DNA of 36,098 bases from an uncultured Pseudomonadota bacterium. Lineage in GTDB: Bacteria; Myxococcota_A; Bradymonadia; Bradymonadales; GCA-2716585. Numbering within the stretch: position 1 is the stretch's first letter; each line of letters starts with the position of its first letter. The DNA is taken from the NCBI GenBank assembly GCA_937123825.1, contig CAKZKQ010000049.1, positions 1 to 36,098 of the forward strand. Reading direction: 5' to 3'. Under the pieces are notes generated by a model. That model worked only from the letters and a program-made list of their open reading frames with translations, ran no database searches and was not told the origin of the DNA. Of the stretch, positions 1 to 7,678 are shown piece after piece. The position numbers and the translations under genes are program-made.

Positions 1-171
1 ACCCAGTGCTCTCCGTCCGGGCTGATGCGTCTGGCCATGCCCTCAGACACCTTCACGGTCACAAACCCCCAGCCAAACCAGCCCATCTTGTGGCAAGCGG
101 ACAACTTTGACGTCACCCGGCCCAACAACGCAGAGGTCTGGGACGTGGTTTGGGATGCCGACACCGCCTGA
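1..171 (+). CDS. 3' end of unidentified protein (truncated by window edge)
   Basis: Frame 1 is open from the first base and stops at TGA 169-171, giving the last 56 residues of a protein. The fragment is rich in Asn, Asp, Pro and Trp (for example QPNQPILWQADNFDV), which suits a secreted or surface beta-rich domain better than an enzyme core. It has no recognisable motif, so I assign no function. The next gene starts 223 bp downstream behind its own ribosome binding site. Confidence 0.55.
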   Translation, partial: TQCSPSGLMRLAMPSDTFTVTNPQPNQPILWQADNFDVTRPNNAEVWDVVWDADTA

Positions 172-394
172 AAGTGCAGTGCCCGGCTCTTGGCGACGCT
201 GATCACAGCCGCAGGTGGGGTCAGGTGGCTCACAAAACGCATGGGCGCGCCACTTGCGTGAATGAATCAAGCCGTATAGTTGTCTTTGTCCAGAATGATG
301 CGCGACCAGCACACATTGCGGTGTCTGGTCTGGCGAGGTTGCTGTCAGACGTTATGAGCCAGGCTGCACAGGGTGTGGCTTGCAGGAGGAGAGC

Positions 395-1657
395 ATGAAG
401 CTCAGGAGACCCGTTTACGTGGTGGGCGGCGCCCACACCAACTACATCGGCAAATTCCACCCGGACTTCATCTGGAAAAAGCACCCTGACTTTGGCAAGC
501 GCCAAAACCCGACCCTGGAAGACTACATCGTCACGATCATCAACAAGACGCTCGAGGCCACCGGCGTCGATCCGTCTTTGATCGACAAGGGCTACCTGGG
601 CAACTTCGCCGGTCAGCTCTTCTCCAACCAGGGTCACCTGGGCGCGATGATGCCCATCGCCCACGAAGCGCTGGGTTACAAGCCGCTGGCGCGCGTCGAG
701 GCGGCCTGCGCCTCGGGCGGCATCGCCGCGCTGGCCAGCATCGACGCCCTGCAGGGCATGGCGGATGTGGCTCTGGTGATCGGCGCCGAGGTGCAGACCT
801 CGGTCTCGGCCCGTCAGGGCGCCGACTTCCTGGCCCGCGCCTCGCACTACGCCACCGAGCGCGAGCTGGACGAGTTCACCTTCCCCTGCCTCTTTGCTCG
901 CCGCATGAAGGCCTACCAGGAGACCCACGGTGTCAGCCACGCCGACATCGCCCCCGTGGTCGCCAAGGCCTACGCCAACGCCAACAAGAACCCCAACGCC
1001 CACATGCGCACGGTGACCTGGATTGACGAGGCCTTCGCCAGCGGCGTCAACCCCAAAAACCCCGCCTTCCTGCGCAATGAAGACTACCGCGATCACCTGC
1101 TGATCTCCGACTGCAGCCAGGTTTCGGACGGCGCCACCGGCATCATCATCGCCACCGAAGAAGGTCTGGCCAAGATGGGCATCGACAAGTCGGCCTGCAC
1201 CGAGATCGTCGCCTATGGCCACAGCACCAGCGCCCTGGGTCAGGTCAAGGACTTCACGCGCCTGGACAACGCCGAGGCCGCCATCAACGAAGCCTACCGC
1301 GACAGCGGCCTGAGCGTGGCCGACATGGGCGTTGGCGAAGTCCACGACTGCTTCTCGGTCACCGAGGTCCTCATGTACGAGGCGCTTGGCCTGACCGGCT
1401 ACGGCAAGGGCACCGAGGCCGCCAAAGACGGCTCCACCCAGATCGACGGTCGCCTGCCGATCAACACCGGCGGCGGTCTGATGGCCTTTGGTCACCCCGT
1501 TGGCGCCACCGGCGTCAAGCAGATCTTTGAGGTCCACCGCCAGATGAAGGGCCAGTGTGGCGACTACCAGATGCCCACCACCCCCGGCGTAGGGCTCACC
1601 GCCAACATGGGCGGCGACGACCGCACCACCGTGGTCACCATCCAGCGCAACACCTGA
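395..1657 (+). CDS. Thiolase-family protein (acetyl-CoA acetyltransferase / SCP2-thiolase-like)
   Basis: This 420-aa protein has the full thiolase layout. The nucleophilic Cys is in VEAACASGG (C105). The second motif is EVHDCFSVTE around 315-324, with HDCF at 317-320. The C-terminal motif GGGLMAFGHPVGATG (about 359-373) supplies the catalytic His. The HDCF form, in place of the NEAF of degradative thiolases, is typical of the SCP2-thiolase/acetyl-CoA acetyltransferase subgroup. The family makes or breaks C-C bonds between acyl-CoAs in the cytoplasm; the substrate cannot be read from sequence. I chose ATG 395 because AGGAGG sits at 384-389. An upstream in-frame TTG at 380 would place that Shine-Dalgarno inside the gene. 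It appears monocistronic, with a strong terminator downstream. Confidence 0.92.
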   Translation: MKLRRPVYVVGGAHTNYIGKFHPDFIWKKHPDFGKRQNPTLEDYIVTIINKTLEATGVDPSLIDKGYLGNFAGQLFSNQGHLGAMMPIAHEALGYKPLARVEAACASGGIAALASIDALQGMADVALVIGAEVQTSVSARQGADFLARASHYATERELDEFTFPCLFARRMKAYQETHGVSHADIAPVVAKAYANANKNPNAHMRTVTWIDEAFASGVNPKNPAFLRNEDYRDHLLISDCSQVSDGATGIIIATEEGLAKMGIDKSACTEIVAYGHSTSALGQVKDFTRLDNAEAAINEAYRDSGLSVADMGVGEVHDCFSVTEVLMYEALGLTGYGKGTEAAKDGSTQIDGRLPINTGGGLMAFGHPVGATGVKQIFEVHRQMKGQCGDYQMPTTPGVGLTANMGGDDRTTVVTIQRNT

Positions 1658-1670
1658 TCCTCAACGCATC

Positions 1671-1699
1671 GCGCAGCAGCCTCTGCGGCTTCGCTGCGC
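1671..1699 (+). other. Stable hairpin just after the thiolase gene
   Basis: GCGCAGC (1671-1677) pairs with GCTGCGC (1693-1699), and an inner AGCC/GGCT stem extends the helix. No T-run follows directly. It lies 13 bp after the thiolase stop and upstream of the true terminator-like hairpin, so it may protect the mRNA 3' end or act as a first pause site. Confidence 0.55.
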
Positions 1700-1713
1700 C
1701 AATAAGCGCGTGG

Positions 1714-1747
1714 GCGGCTGTCCTTTTGGGCAAGCCGCTCTTTTTTT
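1714..1747 (+). terminator. Intrinsic terminator of the thiolase gene
   Basis: GCGGCT (1714-1719) pairs with AGCCGC (1733-1738). Inner TCC/GGG pairing closes a TTTT loop, and the hairpin is followed by TC and seven Ts (1739-1747). This is a classical Rho-independent terminator on the plus strand. Confidence 0.85.
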
Positions 1748-1837
1748 GCCCTCTCCCCTCAGACGACCTTGACCCGCAACCCACCTTGGGGTGAAGTCCG
1801 CGGTCACCAGCACCGCAAGGTGACTGGCATCAGTGTA

Positions 1838-2003
1838 TTATACCAAAATGCAGACGTCCGACTCACTTTGGGACGGCCCTGATGGCCCCAGGGGCCACGT
1901 GACTCGCTTGTGGTAGCGCTGCTACAGCTGCGCTCGACCCGAAGCCCCTGGAGCCCATCACTGCTCGCCCCAAAGCAAGCCTTTCGTCTCCATTTTGGTA
2001 TAA
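1838..2003. mobile_element. MITE-like 166-bp element with long imperfect terminal inverted repeats
   Basis: The left end reads TTATACCAAAATGcAGACG from 1838. The reverse complement of the right end, which finishes at 2003, reads TTATACCAAAATGgAGACG, so 18 of the outer 19 bases match. Weaker pairing continues inward: CTTTGGG-type blocks match on both sides, TGATGG with CCAGGGGC recurs in inverted order, and the centre is GTAGC-GCT-GCTAC. The whole unit can fold as one long hairpin. If the repeat is taken to begin at TACC, each end is flanked by TA, as expected for IS630/Tc1-mariner targets. It has no ORF, so it would be non-autonomous. An alternative is a large regulatory or repetitive palindrome. 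Confidence 0.6.
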
Positions 2004-2021
2004 GAAGATGGGAGAGGCTGA

Positions 2022-2050
2022 TTGCAAAATGGACCTTCTGAGTCTATTTT
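2022..2050 (+). promoter_or_regulatory. Putative promoter of the mrp-like gene
   Basis: TTGCAA (2022-2027) and TATTTT (2045-2050) are separated by 17 bp. The -35 box starts 19 bp after the hairpin element ends, so the element may have brought or altered regulatory sequence. It predicts transcription from about 2057 and a leader of about 105 nt. Confidence 0.45.
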
Positions 2051-2161
2051 GCGTCTTTGTCTGTGCAAACGTCCCGGAGGCCGCCCCACAGGCATCGTTG
2101 AAGACGAGCCGGGCAGCAGGCCCCGATACCCCCCTTGGATATTGTGGATGAGGAGATAGAG

Positions 2162-3439
2162 ATGGCGACGGACTTTGAACTCAAAGGTCAAGTGATTGAC
2201 GCGCTGGAGAAGGTCGAGGCCAAAGACGGCGTGTCGGTGATGGACGCCCTGATGATCGAAAAGGTGGTCGTCAAAGGCGGCGAAGTGAACCTGACGGTGA
2301 TCTTTGAGGATGACGCCCCCAAAGAGACGCGCTGGGACATGGAAGACAAGATCGCTGACGCCGTCGAAGAGATCGACGGTGTGGGCGACGTCAACGTCAT
2401 GTCGGCCACGCGCTCGGGAGCGTCAGGCAAGCCCGCTGCGAGCGCTGGCGGCGGCGGAGGCCACAGCCACTCCCACGGCGGCCACAGCCACGGCCCGGCC
2501 CCCTCGGGCACGCCCCAGTCCAAGCCGCTCGACGGCGTGGGCAAGGTCATCGCCGTGGCTTCGGGCAAAGGCGGCGTCGGCAAGAGCACCGTGTCGGTCA
2601 ACCTGGCGCTGGCGCTGAGCAAGCTTGGCCACAGCGTGGGCCTGCTGGACGTGGACATCTACGGCCCGTCGCTGCCCACCATGTTGGGCGTCAACGGCCG
2701 CCCCACCGTGCGTGAAAAGCGGATCATCCCGCTGGAAGCCGAAGGGCTGAAGCTGATGAGCCTGGGTTTCCTGATGGAAGAAGACACCCCGGTGATCTGG
2801 CGCGGCCCGATCGTCAGCGGCATCATCCGTCAGTTCCTCCAGGACGTGGACTGGAAGGGCACCGACTACCTCATCATCGACCTGCCCCCTGGCACCGGTG
2901 ACGCGCAGCTGTCTTTGGCCCAGTCGGTGCCGCTCGACGGCGCGGTGGTCGTGACCACCCCCAGCGATCTGGCCCTCATCGACGCCGCCCGCGGCCTGCA
3001 GATGTTCAAGACCCTCAAGGTCGAGGTGCTGGGCATCATCGAGAACATGGCCCACTACGTCTGGCCCGGCGCGGCCGAGACTCGCGAGGCGATCGAGCTC
3101 CTGAAGAAGGACAAGGCCAGCTCGACGGCCATCGCCATGCTTGAGAAGACCCTGGAGAAGCACGAAAAGATCCACATCTTTGGCGACGGCGGCGGCCGCA
3201 AAGAAGCCCGGCGCCTGGGCACGCCCTTCCTGGGCGAGATTCCCCTCGACGGCGATGTCCGCGCCGGGGGTGATGAGGGCAAGCCGATTGTGGTCCGCGA
3301 CCCGCAGAGCCCCGTCACCGAGGCCTTCCTGGAGTTGGCCAAGCGTCTGGCGGGCGAAAACCCGGTGGAGAAAGACGGCGAGGGGGACTCTGACAAGCCC
3401 AAGAAACGCCGCGGCCTCTTCTCCTTCCTGCGCGGCTGA
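2162..3439 (+). CDS. mrp: Mrp/ApbC/NBP35-type P-loop ATPase, cysteine-free variant
   Basis: This 425-aa protein has a MIP18/DUF59-like domain (about 1-85), then a Gly/His linker (HSHSHGGHSHG, 101-111), then an Mrp-family deviant Walker A ATPase (SGKGGVGKST, 134-143), with DVDIYGPS and LIIDLPPGTGD also conserved. Family members carry and transfer Fe-S clusters in the cytosol, bound by a C-terminal CxxC. Here the usual NM-(x)-V-CPHC stretch reads NMAHYVWPGAAE (295-306), followed by about 30 extra, probably helical residues before HIFGDGGG. No cysteine occurs anywhere in the protein. It also ends in a basic tail, KPKKRRGLFSFLRG. I chose ATG 2162 for its AGGAG at 2151-2155 rather than the upstream TTG 2135. 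Family membership is firm, but a standard cluster-carrier role is doubtful. Confidence 0.9.
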   Translation: MATDFELKGQVIDALEKVEAKDGVSVMDALMIEKVVVKGGEVNLTVIFEDDAPKETRWDMEDKIADAVEEIDGVGDVNVMSATRSGASGKPAASAGGGGGHSHSHGGHSHGPAPSGTPQSKPLDGVGKVIAVASGKGGVGKSTVSVNLALALSKLGHSVGLLDVDIYGPSLPTMLGVNGRPTVREKRIIPLEAEGLKLMSLGFLMEEDTPVIWRGPIVSGIIRQFLQDVDWKGTDYLIIDLPPGTGDAQLSLAQSVPLDGAVVVTTPSDLALIDAARGLQMFKTLKVEVLGIIENMAHYVWPGAAETREAIELLKKDKASSTAIAMLEKTLEKHEKIHIFGDGGGRKEARRLGTPFLGEIPLDGDVRAGGDEGKPIVVRDPQSPVTEAFLELAKRLAGENPVEKDGEGDSDKPKKRRGLFSFLRG

Positions 3440-3452
3440 TCCTTCCCGCCGA

Positions 3453-3492
3453 GCGCGCCCGCCGTTCTGGCAGCGGCGCGCCCTGCCCTTTT
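3453..3492 (+). terminator. Possible terminator after the mrp-like gene
   Basis: GCGCGCC (3453-3459) pairs with GGCGCGC (3475-3481) across a 15-nt loop. The following sequence has only a short T-run (CTTTT), so termination would be weak. The remaining space to the ABC gene (to 3736) shows a small inverted repeat, ATTGC-CCTTT-GCAAT at about 3544-3558, and no gene. Confidence 0.3.
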
Positions 3493-3736
3493 GCGCGCAC
3501 CTTGCGCGCCTGCAACCCTCCTCGGGAAGCCCATTCCATCAACATTGCCCTTTGCAATCACAAGCGAGGCCGGTTTACCCTGCTCGGGAGCTGTGCCAGA
3601 CAGAAGCGTTGTGTGAACGGCCACAGCAGGCGCGATGCGCCCGGCCGCCTTGGATGACGAGCCAAAGGGCGCGTCCCCTTTTCACCGCGCTCCCCGCAGG
3701 GTTGTCTGGCCCCAGCCCGGAGGCGCGACCGGATCC

Positions 3737-4570
3737 ATGAGCTTCATCGCCCTTGAGGCCATCCACAAAACCTATCCACCGGCGTGGCCGCCCCTGAGGT
3801 GGCTGCGGCGCGTGCTGCACAATGAAAACGCCCCCAGCCAGCCCCAGCACGCCTTGCGGGGCGTGGATCTGGAGGTCCCCAAAGGGGTCATCATGGGCCT
3901 GCTGGGGCCTCAAGGGGCGGGAAAGTCCACGCTGCTGAGGATCGTGGCGGGGTTGATGATCCCCACCAGCGGTCAGGTCCGCGTGGACGGCATGGCGCCG
4001 CACTCCAGTCCCGAGCTGCGCGGGCGCCTGAGCGTCCTGACGCGCGGCAGGCGCATCTTCAGCGGCGCGCTGTCGGCCACCGACAACCTCAACTTTCACG
4101 CCAGCATGCACAACATCTCAGGCGCCAAACGGCTGCCGTTGGTGCAGCAGCTTTTGGCCAACGTGGGGCTAGAGAGCGCCGGGAACTTGCCAGTGCAGGC
4201 CTACTCGGCCGACATGTGGCTGCGCCTGTGCACCGCGCGCGCGTTGTTGAGCGACCCCGACGTCTTGATCATGGACGAGGCCACCGAAGGGCTCGGCCCA
4301 GACGCGCGCAGCCACTTTTACGGTTTTTTGCTCGACCACGTCCGCCAGCGCGGCTGCACGGTGCTCTACGCCACCCACGACCTCAACGAGGCCCAGTTTC
4401 TGTGCCACCAGGTGGTGCTGATGGACAAGGGCAAGGTGGTGGCCAGGGGCAAGTACCTGGAGCTTCAGGGCGACGCCGTGGCCATCTTCAACCGAGACAA
4501 CCTCCCCGCCCAGGACCAGCTTTATCCAGGTCAGGTGCACAACCGCAACACCCAGCGATACCGCTGGTAA
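3737..4570 (+). CDS. ABC-2 type exporter ATP-binding protein with divergent signature motif
   Basis: This 277-aa protein energises the permease encoded 31 bp downstream. Walker A is GPQGAGKS (57-64), Walker B is VLIMDEA (176-182), and the switch His is in YATHDLNEA (H214). The C-signature, normally LSGGQ or YSTGM, reads YSADM (156-160). The Q-loop position falls in VLTRGRRIFSG, with no Gln. The overall pattern (RxIFxxxLxxxxNLxF, then the signature, then RALLxDPxVLIMDE) is that of the NatA/COG1131-type drug, polysaccharide or lipid exporters. I prefer ATG 3737 because the extra 34 residues from an upstream start do not resemble the family. CGGAGG (3718-3723) is present but distant. Substrate unknown. 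Confidence 0.88.
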   Translation: MSFIALEAIHKTYPPAWPPLRWLRRVLHNENAPSQPQHALRGVDLEVPKGVIMGLLGPQGAGKSTLLRIVAGLMIPTSGQVRVDGMAPHSSPELRGRLSVLTRGRRIFSGALSATDNLNFHASMHNISGAKRLPLVQQLLANVGLESAGNLPVQAYSADMWLRLCTARALLSDPDVLIMDEATEGLGPDARSHFYGFLLDHVRQRGCTVLYATHDLNEAQFLCHQVVLMDKGKVVARGKYLELQGDAVAIFNRDNLPAQDQLYPGQVHNRNTQRYRW

Positions 4571-4601
4571 CGCCAAACCGCCGCAAGGAGAAGAGACCAC
4601 C

Positions 4602-5396
4602 ATGTTGCGTTTGGCGCTGGCGATGCTGCGCAGAGATCTACAAGAGGCCCGCAGCCGCCCCGTGGGGATGATCCAACAGGTCAGCGCCATGGCCGTGGTG
4701 TTGGCGGTCTTGCTGGGCATCGACGCGCTGTGGACTCACCCGCAAGGCGGCGCGGTGCCTGGGAGCTACTTCCTCTACGCGCTCTTTGGCATCATGGGCC
4801 TGGATCTGCTCTGGCACGCGGCGGTGGTCTTCAGCGATCGCACCCACGCGGCCTGGCGCGCGGGGCTGCTCGACACCTGCGCGACCGGCCCCATCAAGCC
4901 CTGGTGGGCCATTGTGGTTCAACCCGTCACCCCGCTGGCGCTCTGCCTGACCCGTTTGCTGGCCTACGGCGTGATGGCCGCCGCCCTTCGCCCCACCGAG
5001 TTGTCACTGCACCAATTGCCCGTCGCGGGGCTCTTTGTGGCCATGGGCCTGCTGGTCTTCTTCTCCTGGGGGGCACTCTGCTCGGCGCTGGGGGTTTGGA
5101 TGCGGGTGCCCGATCCGCTGGGACGCACACTGGCAGGCCTCAGTATTTTGACAGGTGGGGTCTTTTTCCCCGTGACGCTCCTGCCTGACGGCCTTGAGGG
5201 CGTCGTGCGCTGGTTCCCCCTCACCGCCCTGCTCGACGGCATGCGCGGCGCCCTGCTCCACGGCAACGGGCTGATGGAGTTGGCCTCGCCCTTGCTGCGC
5301 CTGGGCACCATGGCGGCTTTGGGGCCCGTGATCTTGTGGTGCGCGCTGGTGGCCTTGCAGCGCCAATTGCGCCACATGAAGCCCCCCAACAACTAA
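4602..5396 (+). CDS. ABC-2 type transporter permease
   Basis: This 264-aa integral membrane protein has about six hydrophobic segments: roughly 26-42, 55-75, 103-128, 140-166, 175-194 and 234-252. The stretch around 184-218 (GGVFFPVTLLPDGLEG, then WFPLTALLDGMRGAL) is the hallmark of ABC-2 permeases. AAGGAG at 4585-4590 precedes ATG 4602. It forms a two-gene operon with the ATPase and acts as its membrane partner, probably as a homodimer. The exported substrate is not evident. Confidence 0.9.
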   Translation: MLRLALAMLRRDLQEARSRPVGMIQQVSAMAVVLAVLLGIDALWTHPQGGAVPGSYFLYALFGIMGLDLLWHAAVVFSDRTHAAWRAGLLDTCATGPIKPWWAIVVQPVTPLALCLTRLLAYGVMAAALRPTELSLHQLPVAGLFVAMGLLVFFSWGALCSALGVWMRVPDPLGRTLAGLSILTGGVFFPVTLLPDGLEGVVRWFPLTALLDGMRGALLHGNGLMELASPLLRLGTMAALGPVILWCALVALQRQLRHMKPPNN

Positions 5397-5750
5397 ACAC
5401 AAAACCAGTGAACCCTTTACTGGCCACCAATGCGCCAAAAAGTCACACTTTTGGCCCCCAATAAAGCTCACTGTCCAAATGATTCATTCAGGCAGCCCGT
5501 TGATAAGCAGATCCATGCGACCTTGGCTGTAAAAATCACGATCAGGGAAGATTCTGGCACACCTCCTGTATTGAACAAGGGGCGGAGAGTGGGACTCGCC
5601 CTTATACACAGGCAGAGAGATCCTTCCATTTGCCAGAATCCCACCGGGCCGTCTCGCCAACGGTCTATACCCCCTTCACCCACTCTCCTTCGGGCATGCG
5701 CGATCATCTTTAGATCATCGACGCAGGTCCCGAACACAAGCCTCGCCTCC

Positions 5751-5795
5751 AGCGGGGTCTCAGCAGAGACCCCCGCTTCCTCTGCCTTCTTTTTT
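5751..5795 (+). terminator. Intrinsic terminator 1 in the gene-free region
   Basis: AGCGGGGTCTC (5751-5761) pairs with GAGACCCCCGCT (5766-5777), with one bulged C and an AGCA loop. A pyrimidine run ending in six Ts (5790-5795) follows. It is a strong GC-rich stem with a slightly distant T-tract. Confidence 0.7.
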
Positions 5796-5810
5796 GCTTG
5801 TTTTTGAACT

Positions 5811-5841
5811 GAGCGCGTCAATGACGCGCTCTTTTCTTGTT
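5811..5841 (+). terminator. Intrinsic terminator 2 in the gene-free region
   Basis: GAGCGCGTCA and TGACGCGCTC form a perfect inverted repeat (5811-5831) followed by TTTTCTTGTT. It starts 16 bp after the first terminator's T-run, giving a tandem terminator that would insulate the next gene from upstream reading. Confidence 0.82.
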
Positions 5842-5858
5842 TGTGGGTGCGCTTTGCC

Positions 5859-5886
5859 TTGCAAAGCAATCGTCCCCTCTTAAACT
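5859..5886 (+). promoter_or_regulatory. Putative promoter of the zinc-ribbon membrane protein gene
   Basis: TTGCAA (5859-5864) and TAAACT (5881-5886) are separated by 16 bp. The start would be near 5893, about 27 nt before ATG 5920. The -35 box overlaps a 7-bp hairpin (5851-5867) that could be an operator. Confidence 0.45.
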
Positions 5887-5919
5887 CAAAGCGCCGACAG
5901 AAACCGATTCGCGCGCTTG

Positions 5920-7665
5920 ATGACTCCACCACTGAAACCCATCAATCTGACCTGCCCTGGATGCAAGGCGCAGTACCGACTTGTCCCCCGAGGCAAACGT
6001 TTGCCACGTAGGGTCACTTGTCCCCACTGCCGAACCGCCGTCCCTGTGGGTGGATTCATCCACGCCCCACAGCCTCCCTCCAGGCCCGAGCCGCGCTCGC
6101 CTTCACGCATCGCCCTGGAAGAGGAACTCAACAGTCAGATCCTCAACGTCCTCCCACTGCAAAACGCCCTGCCCGGGTTTGACCTCCCCGCCCAGGACGA
6201 CGCCTGTGAAGAAGGGCTGGTCATGGTCGAAATCGTGCCGGTCCCCGCTGGCACCCCTCGACGCGCCTTCCCAACGGCCACGCCGCCCCCGCCGAGCATC
6301 TCCATCAGCCCCTTGTGGTGGTTGAGCGCTGCGGTCCTGGCGCTGGCCATCGGCGCGCTCCTGTCGCTGACGCCCTACGGCGCCTTTGGACACCGTTGGC
6401 TGGGGTTGGGACAACGCGGGGCGCTGTCTGAACTTGGACCTGCGTCAATACAGCGCCTGACCGCCCACAGCGCACGCTCCACCCGGGATGCGGCGCTGGG
6501 TCAGGCCCGCAAGGCCGTAAGCAACGCCCTGGCCATCACCCCCAACCAACCCGGCGGCATGGCCCGGCTCATCAAGGCCCACCACGCCAGCAACCCCCAA
6601 CAAGCCTGGCAGTGGCTCCAAAACGCCCCAGACCCCCAACACCCCGCCATGCGCGACGCTGCGCTGACGCTGCTGCTGCGGGAAGGACGGTTTGATGAAG
6701 CCCAGGGGCTCGGCTGGAAAGCCGCCTCAAACCACCCCCAAAACAAAGCCCTGCACCGCCTCCTGGCCCAGGCCTACGCCCGTGACCCGGCTCACATTGC
6801 GCTGCTGCCGGTGACGCTGCGCCCTGGCCGAGAGTTTCAGGCCTTTGAACCCGACTCTACGCAGCAATCGGCCTGGCTGGCCCTCAACAAAGAGGGCCAA
6901 CACATCGCCACCTTCATCCCCAACCTGCGCAAAACCCCCGCGCGCAGCCAAGCGACCCTGGCGGCGTGGCGCCTGTGCCAAACCCTCGGCTGTGGCCTGG
7001 ACACCGTCCCGAGCCGACAAGCGCGCCTGGAACTGTCGGACATGGCGCCGCTGGGGCTGAGCACAGAGACCATGATCCTCGATCTGCGCGACCACGGCGT
7101 CTGGCTCTACGGCACCTGGCAACCCAGAGATCGCCAGAAAACGCTCGGGAACCTCACCCCCGACCCCGGCTGGGTGGCGCTGCTCGACCAACAAACCCCT
7201 CTGAAAGCGCTGGATGCCCCCGCGCTGGACATCGCTCAGGAGCCCGTCTCTCCCAGACTCTCGGGCCTGATGGAGTCGCGCAGCGGCACCTGGCTGGCCA
7301 CCCAGATGAGCCAACTGGCCGTGATGCGCTTTCTCACCGCCGCCCCCAGCGGCGCCCCCGTCTACACAAGCGCACGCGGATTGCTCTACAGACCCGACGC
7401 CGAAAGCTGGTTTACAGCCGCGCCGTCCAACCAGGACACGCGTCAACAACTCCAGCACCTCCAGCGCTTTAGCCGACACACCATCGAGCGTCTCCGGCTG
7501 ATGACCCGGCAAGACGCCCGCACCATGCTCTTTGGGTTGCAACCCGCCCGAAAGGGTCAGAACACGCTCCTGGAGCGCTTCTGGCAGCGGCGTGAGCGCC
7601 TGCTGGCGCGGATTGACCTGCTGGTGGCGCGCCACGGCGAAGCGGCCATCCTTTGCTTTCAATGA
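5920..7665 (+). CDS. Zinc-ribbon single-pass membrane protein, function unknown
   Basis: This 581-aa protein begins with a zinc-ribbon: C12-x2-C15 and C34-x2-C37 (TCPGC, then TCPHC), of the MJ0042/DZR type common at the N-terminus of myxobacterial regulatory proteins. A linker leads to one membrane helix (about 131-152, LWWLSAAVLALAIGALLSL), so the zinc ribbon should be cytoplasmic and the remaining 430 residues periplasmic. Residues about 190-290 are helical and TPR-like (FDEAQGLGWKAASNHPQN). I do not recognise the rest. No clear ribosome binding site is seen; ATG 5920 directly follows an in-frame TTG at 5917. It converges with the next gene, with stops 13 bp apart. Confidence 0.8.
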   Translation: MTPPLKPINLTCPGCKAQYRLVPRGKRLPRRVTCPHCRTAVPVGGFIHAPQPPSRPEPRSPSRIALEEELNSQILNVLPLQNALPGFDLPAQDDACEEGLVMVEIVPVPAGTPRRAFPTATPPPPSISISPLWWLSAAVLALAIGALLSLTPYGAFGHRWLGLGQRGALSELGPASIQRLTAHSARSTRDAALGQARKAVSNALAITPNQPGGMARLIKAHHASNPQQAWQWLQNAPDPQHPAMRDAALTLLLREGRFDEAQGLGWKAASNHPQNKALHRLLAQAYARDPAHIALLPVTLRPGREFQAFEPDSTQQSAWLALNKEGQHIATFIPNLRKTPARSQATLAAWRLCQTLGCGLDTVPSRQARLELSDMAPLGLSTETMILDLRDHGVWLYGTWQPRDRQKTLGNLTPDPGWVALLDQQTPLKALDAPALDIAQEPVSPRLSGLMESRSGTWLATQMSQLAVMRFLTAAPSGAPVYTSARGLLYRPDAESWFTAAPSNQDTRQQLQHLQRFSRHTIERLRLMTRQDARTMLFGLQPARKGQNTLLERFWQRRERLLARIDLLVARHGEAAILCFQ

Positions 7666-7678
7666 ATGAATTGAGGTC

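Larger units (their letters stand above)
1748..2161. other. Intergenic region holding the hairpin element and mrp promoter
   Basis: No credible gene lies between the thiolase terminator and mrp. The region contains a 166-bp imperfect palindrome (1838-2003), a promoter-like pair (2022-2050), and a leader of about 105 bp that ends in AGGAG (2151-2155) before ATG 2162. Short open frames here have no ribosome binding site and cut across the palindrome, so I treat them as chance. Confidence 0.6.
5397..5919. other. 523-bp gene-free region with hairpins, two terminators and a promoter
   Basis: No convincing coding frame is present on either strand. I see a short stem GCCAAAA/TTTTGGC (5434-5455), intrinsic terminators at 5751-5795 and 5811-5841, and a perfect 7-bp hairpin GCTTTGC-CTT-GCAAAGC (5851-5867) overlapping the -35 box of the next gene. 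The roughly 350 bp between the permease stop and the first terminator could be a 3' UTR or an independent small RNA. Confidence 0.5.

Noticed and set aside
230..1537. Long minus-strand open frame (435 aa) across the thiolase gene
   Set aside because: It is the antisense shadow of a GC-rich gene with clear thiolase motifs. Its composition (Gly/Val/Ala/Asp with few hydrophobic cores) matches no family.
5468..5932. Minus-strand open frame of 154 aa in the gene-free region
   Set aside because: It crosses both terminators and the promoter of the next gene, has no ribosome binding site and shows no family resemblance.
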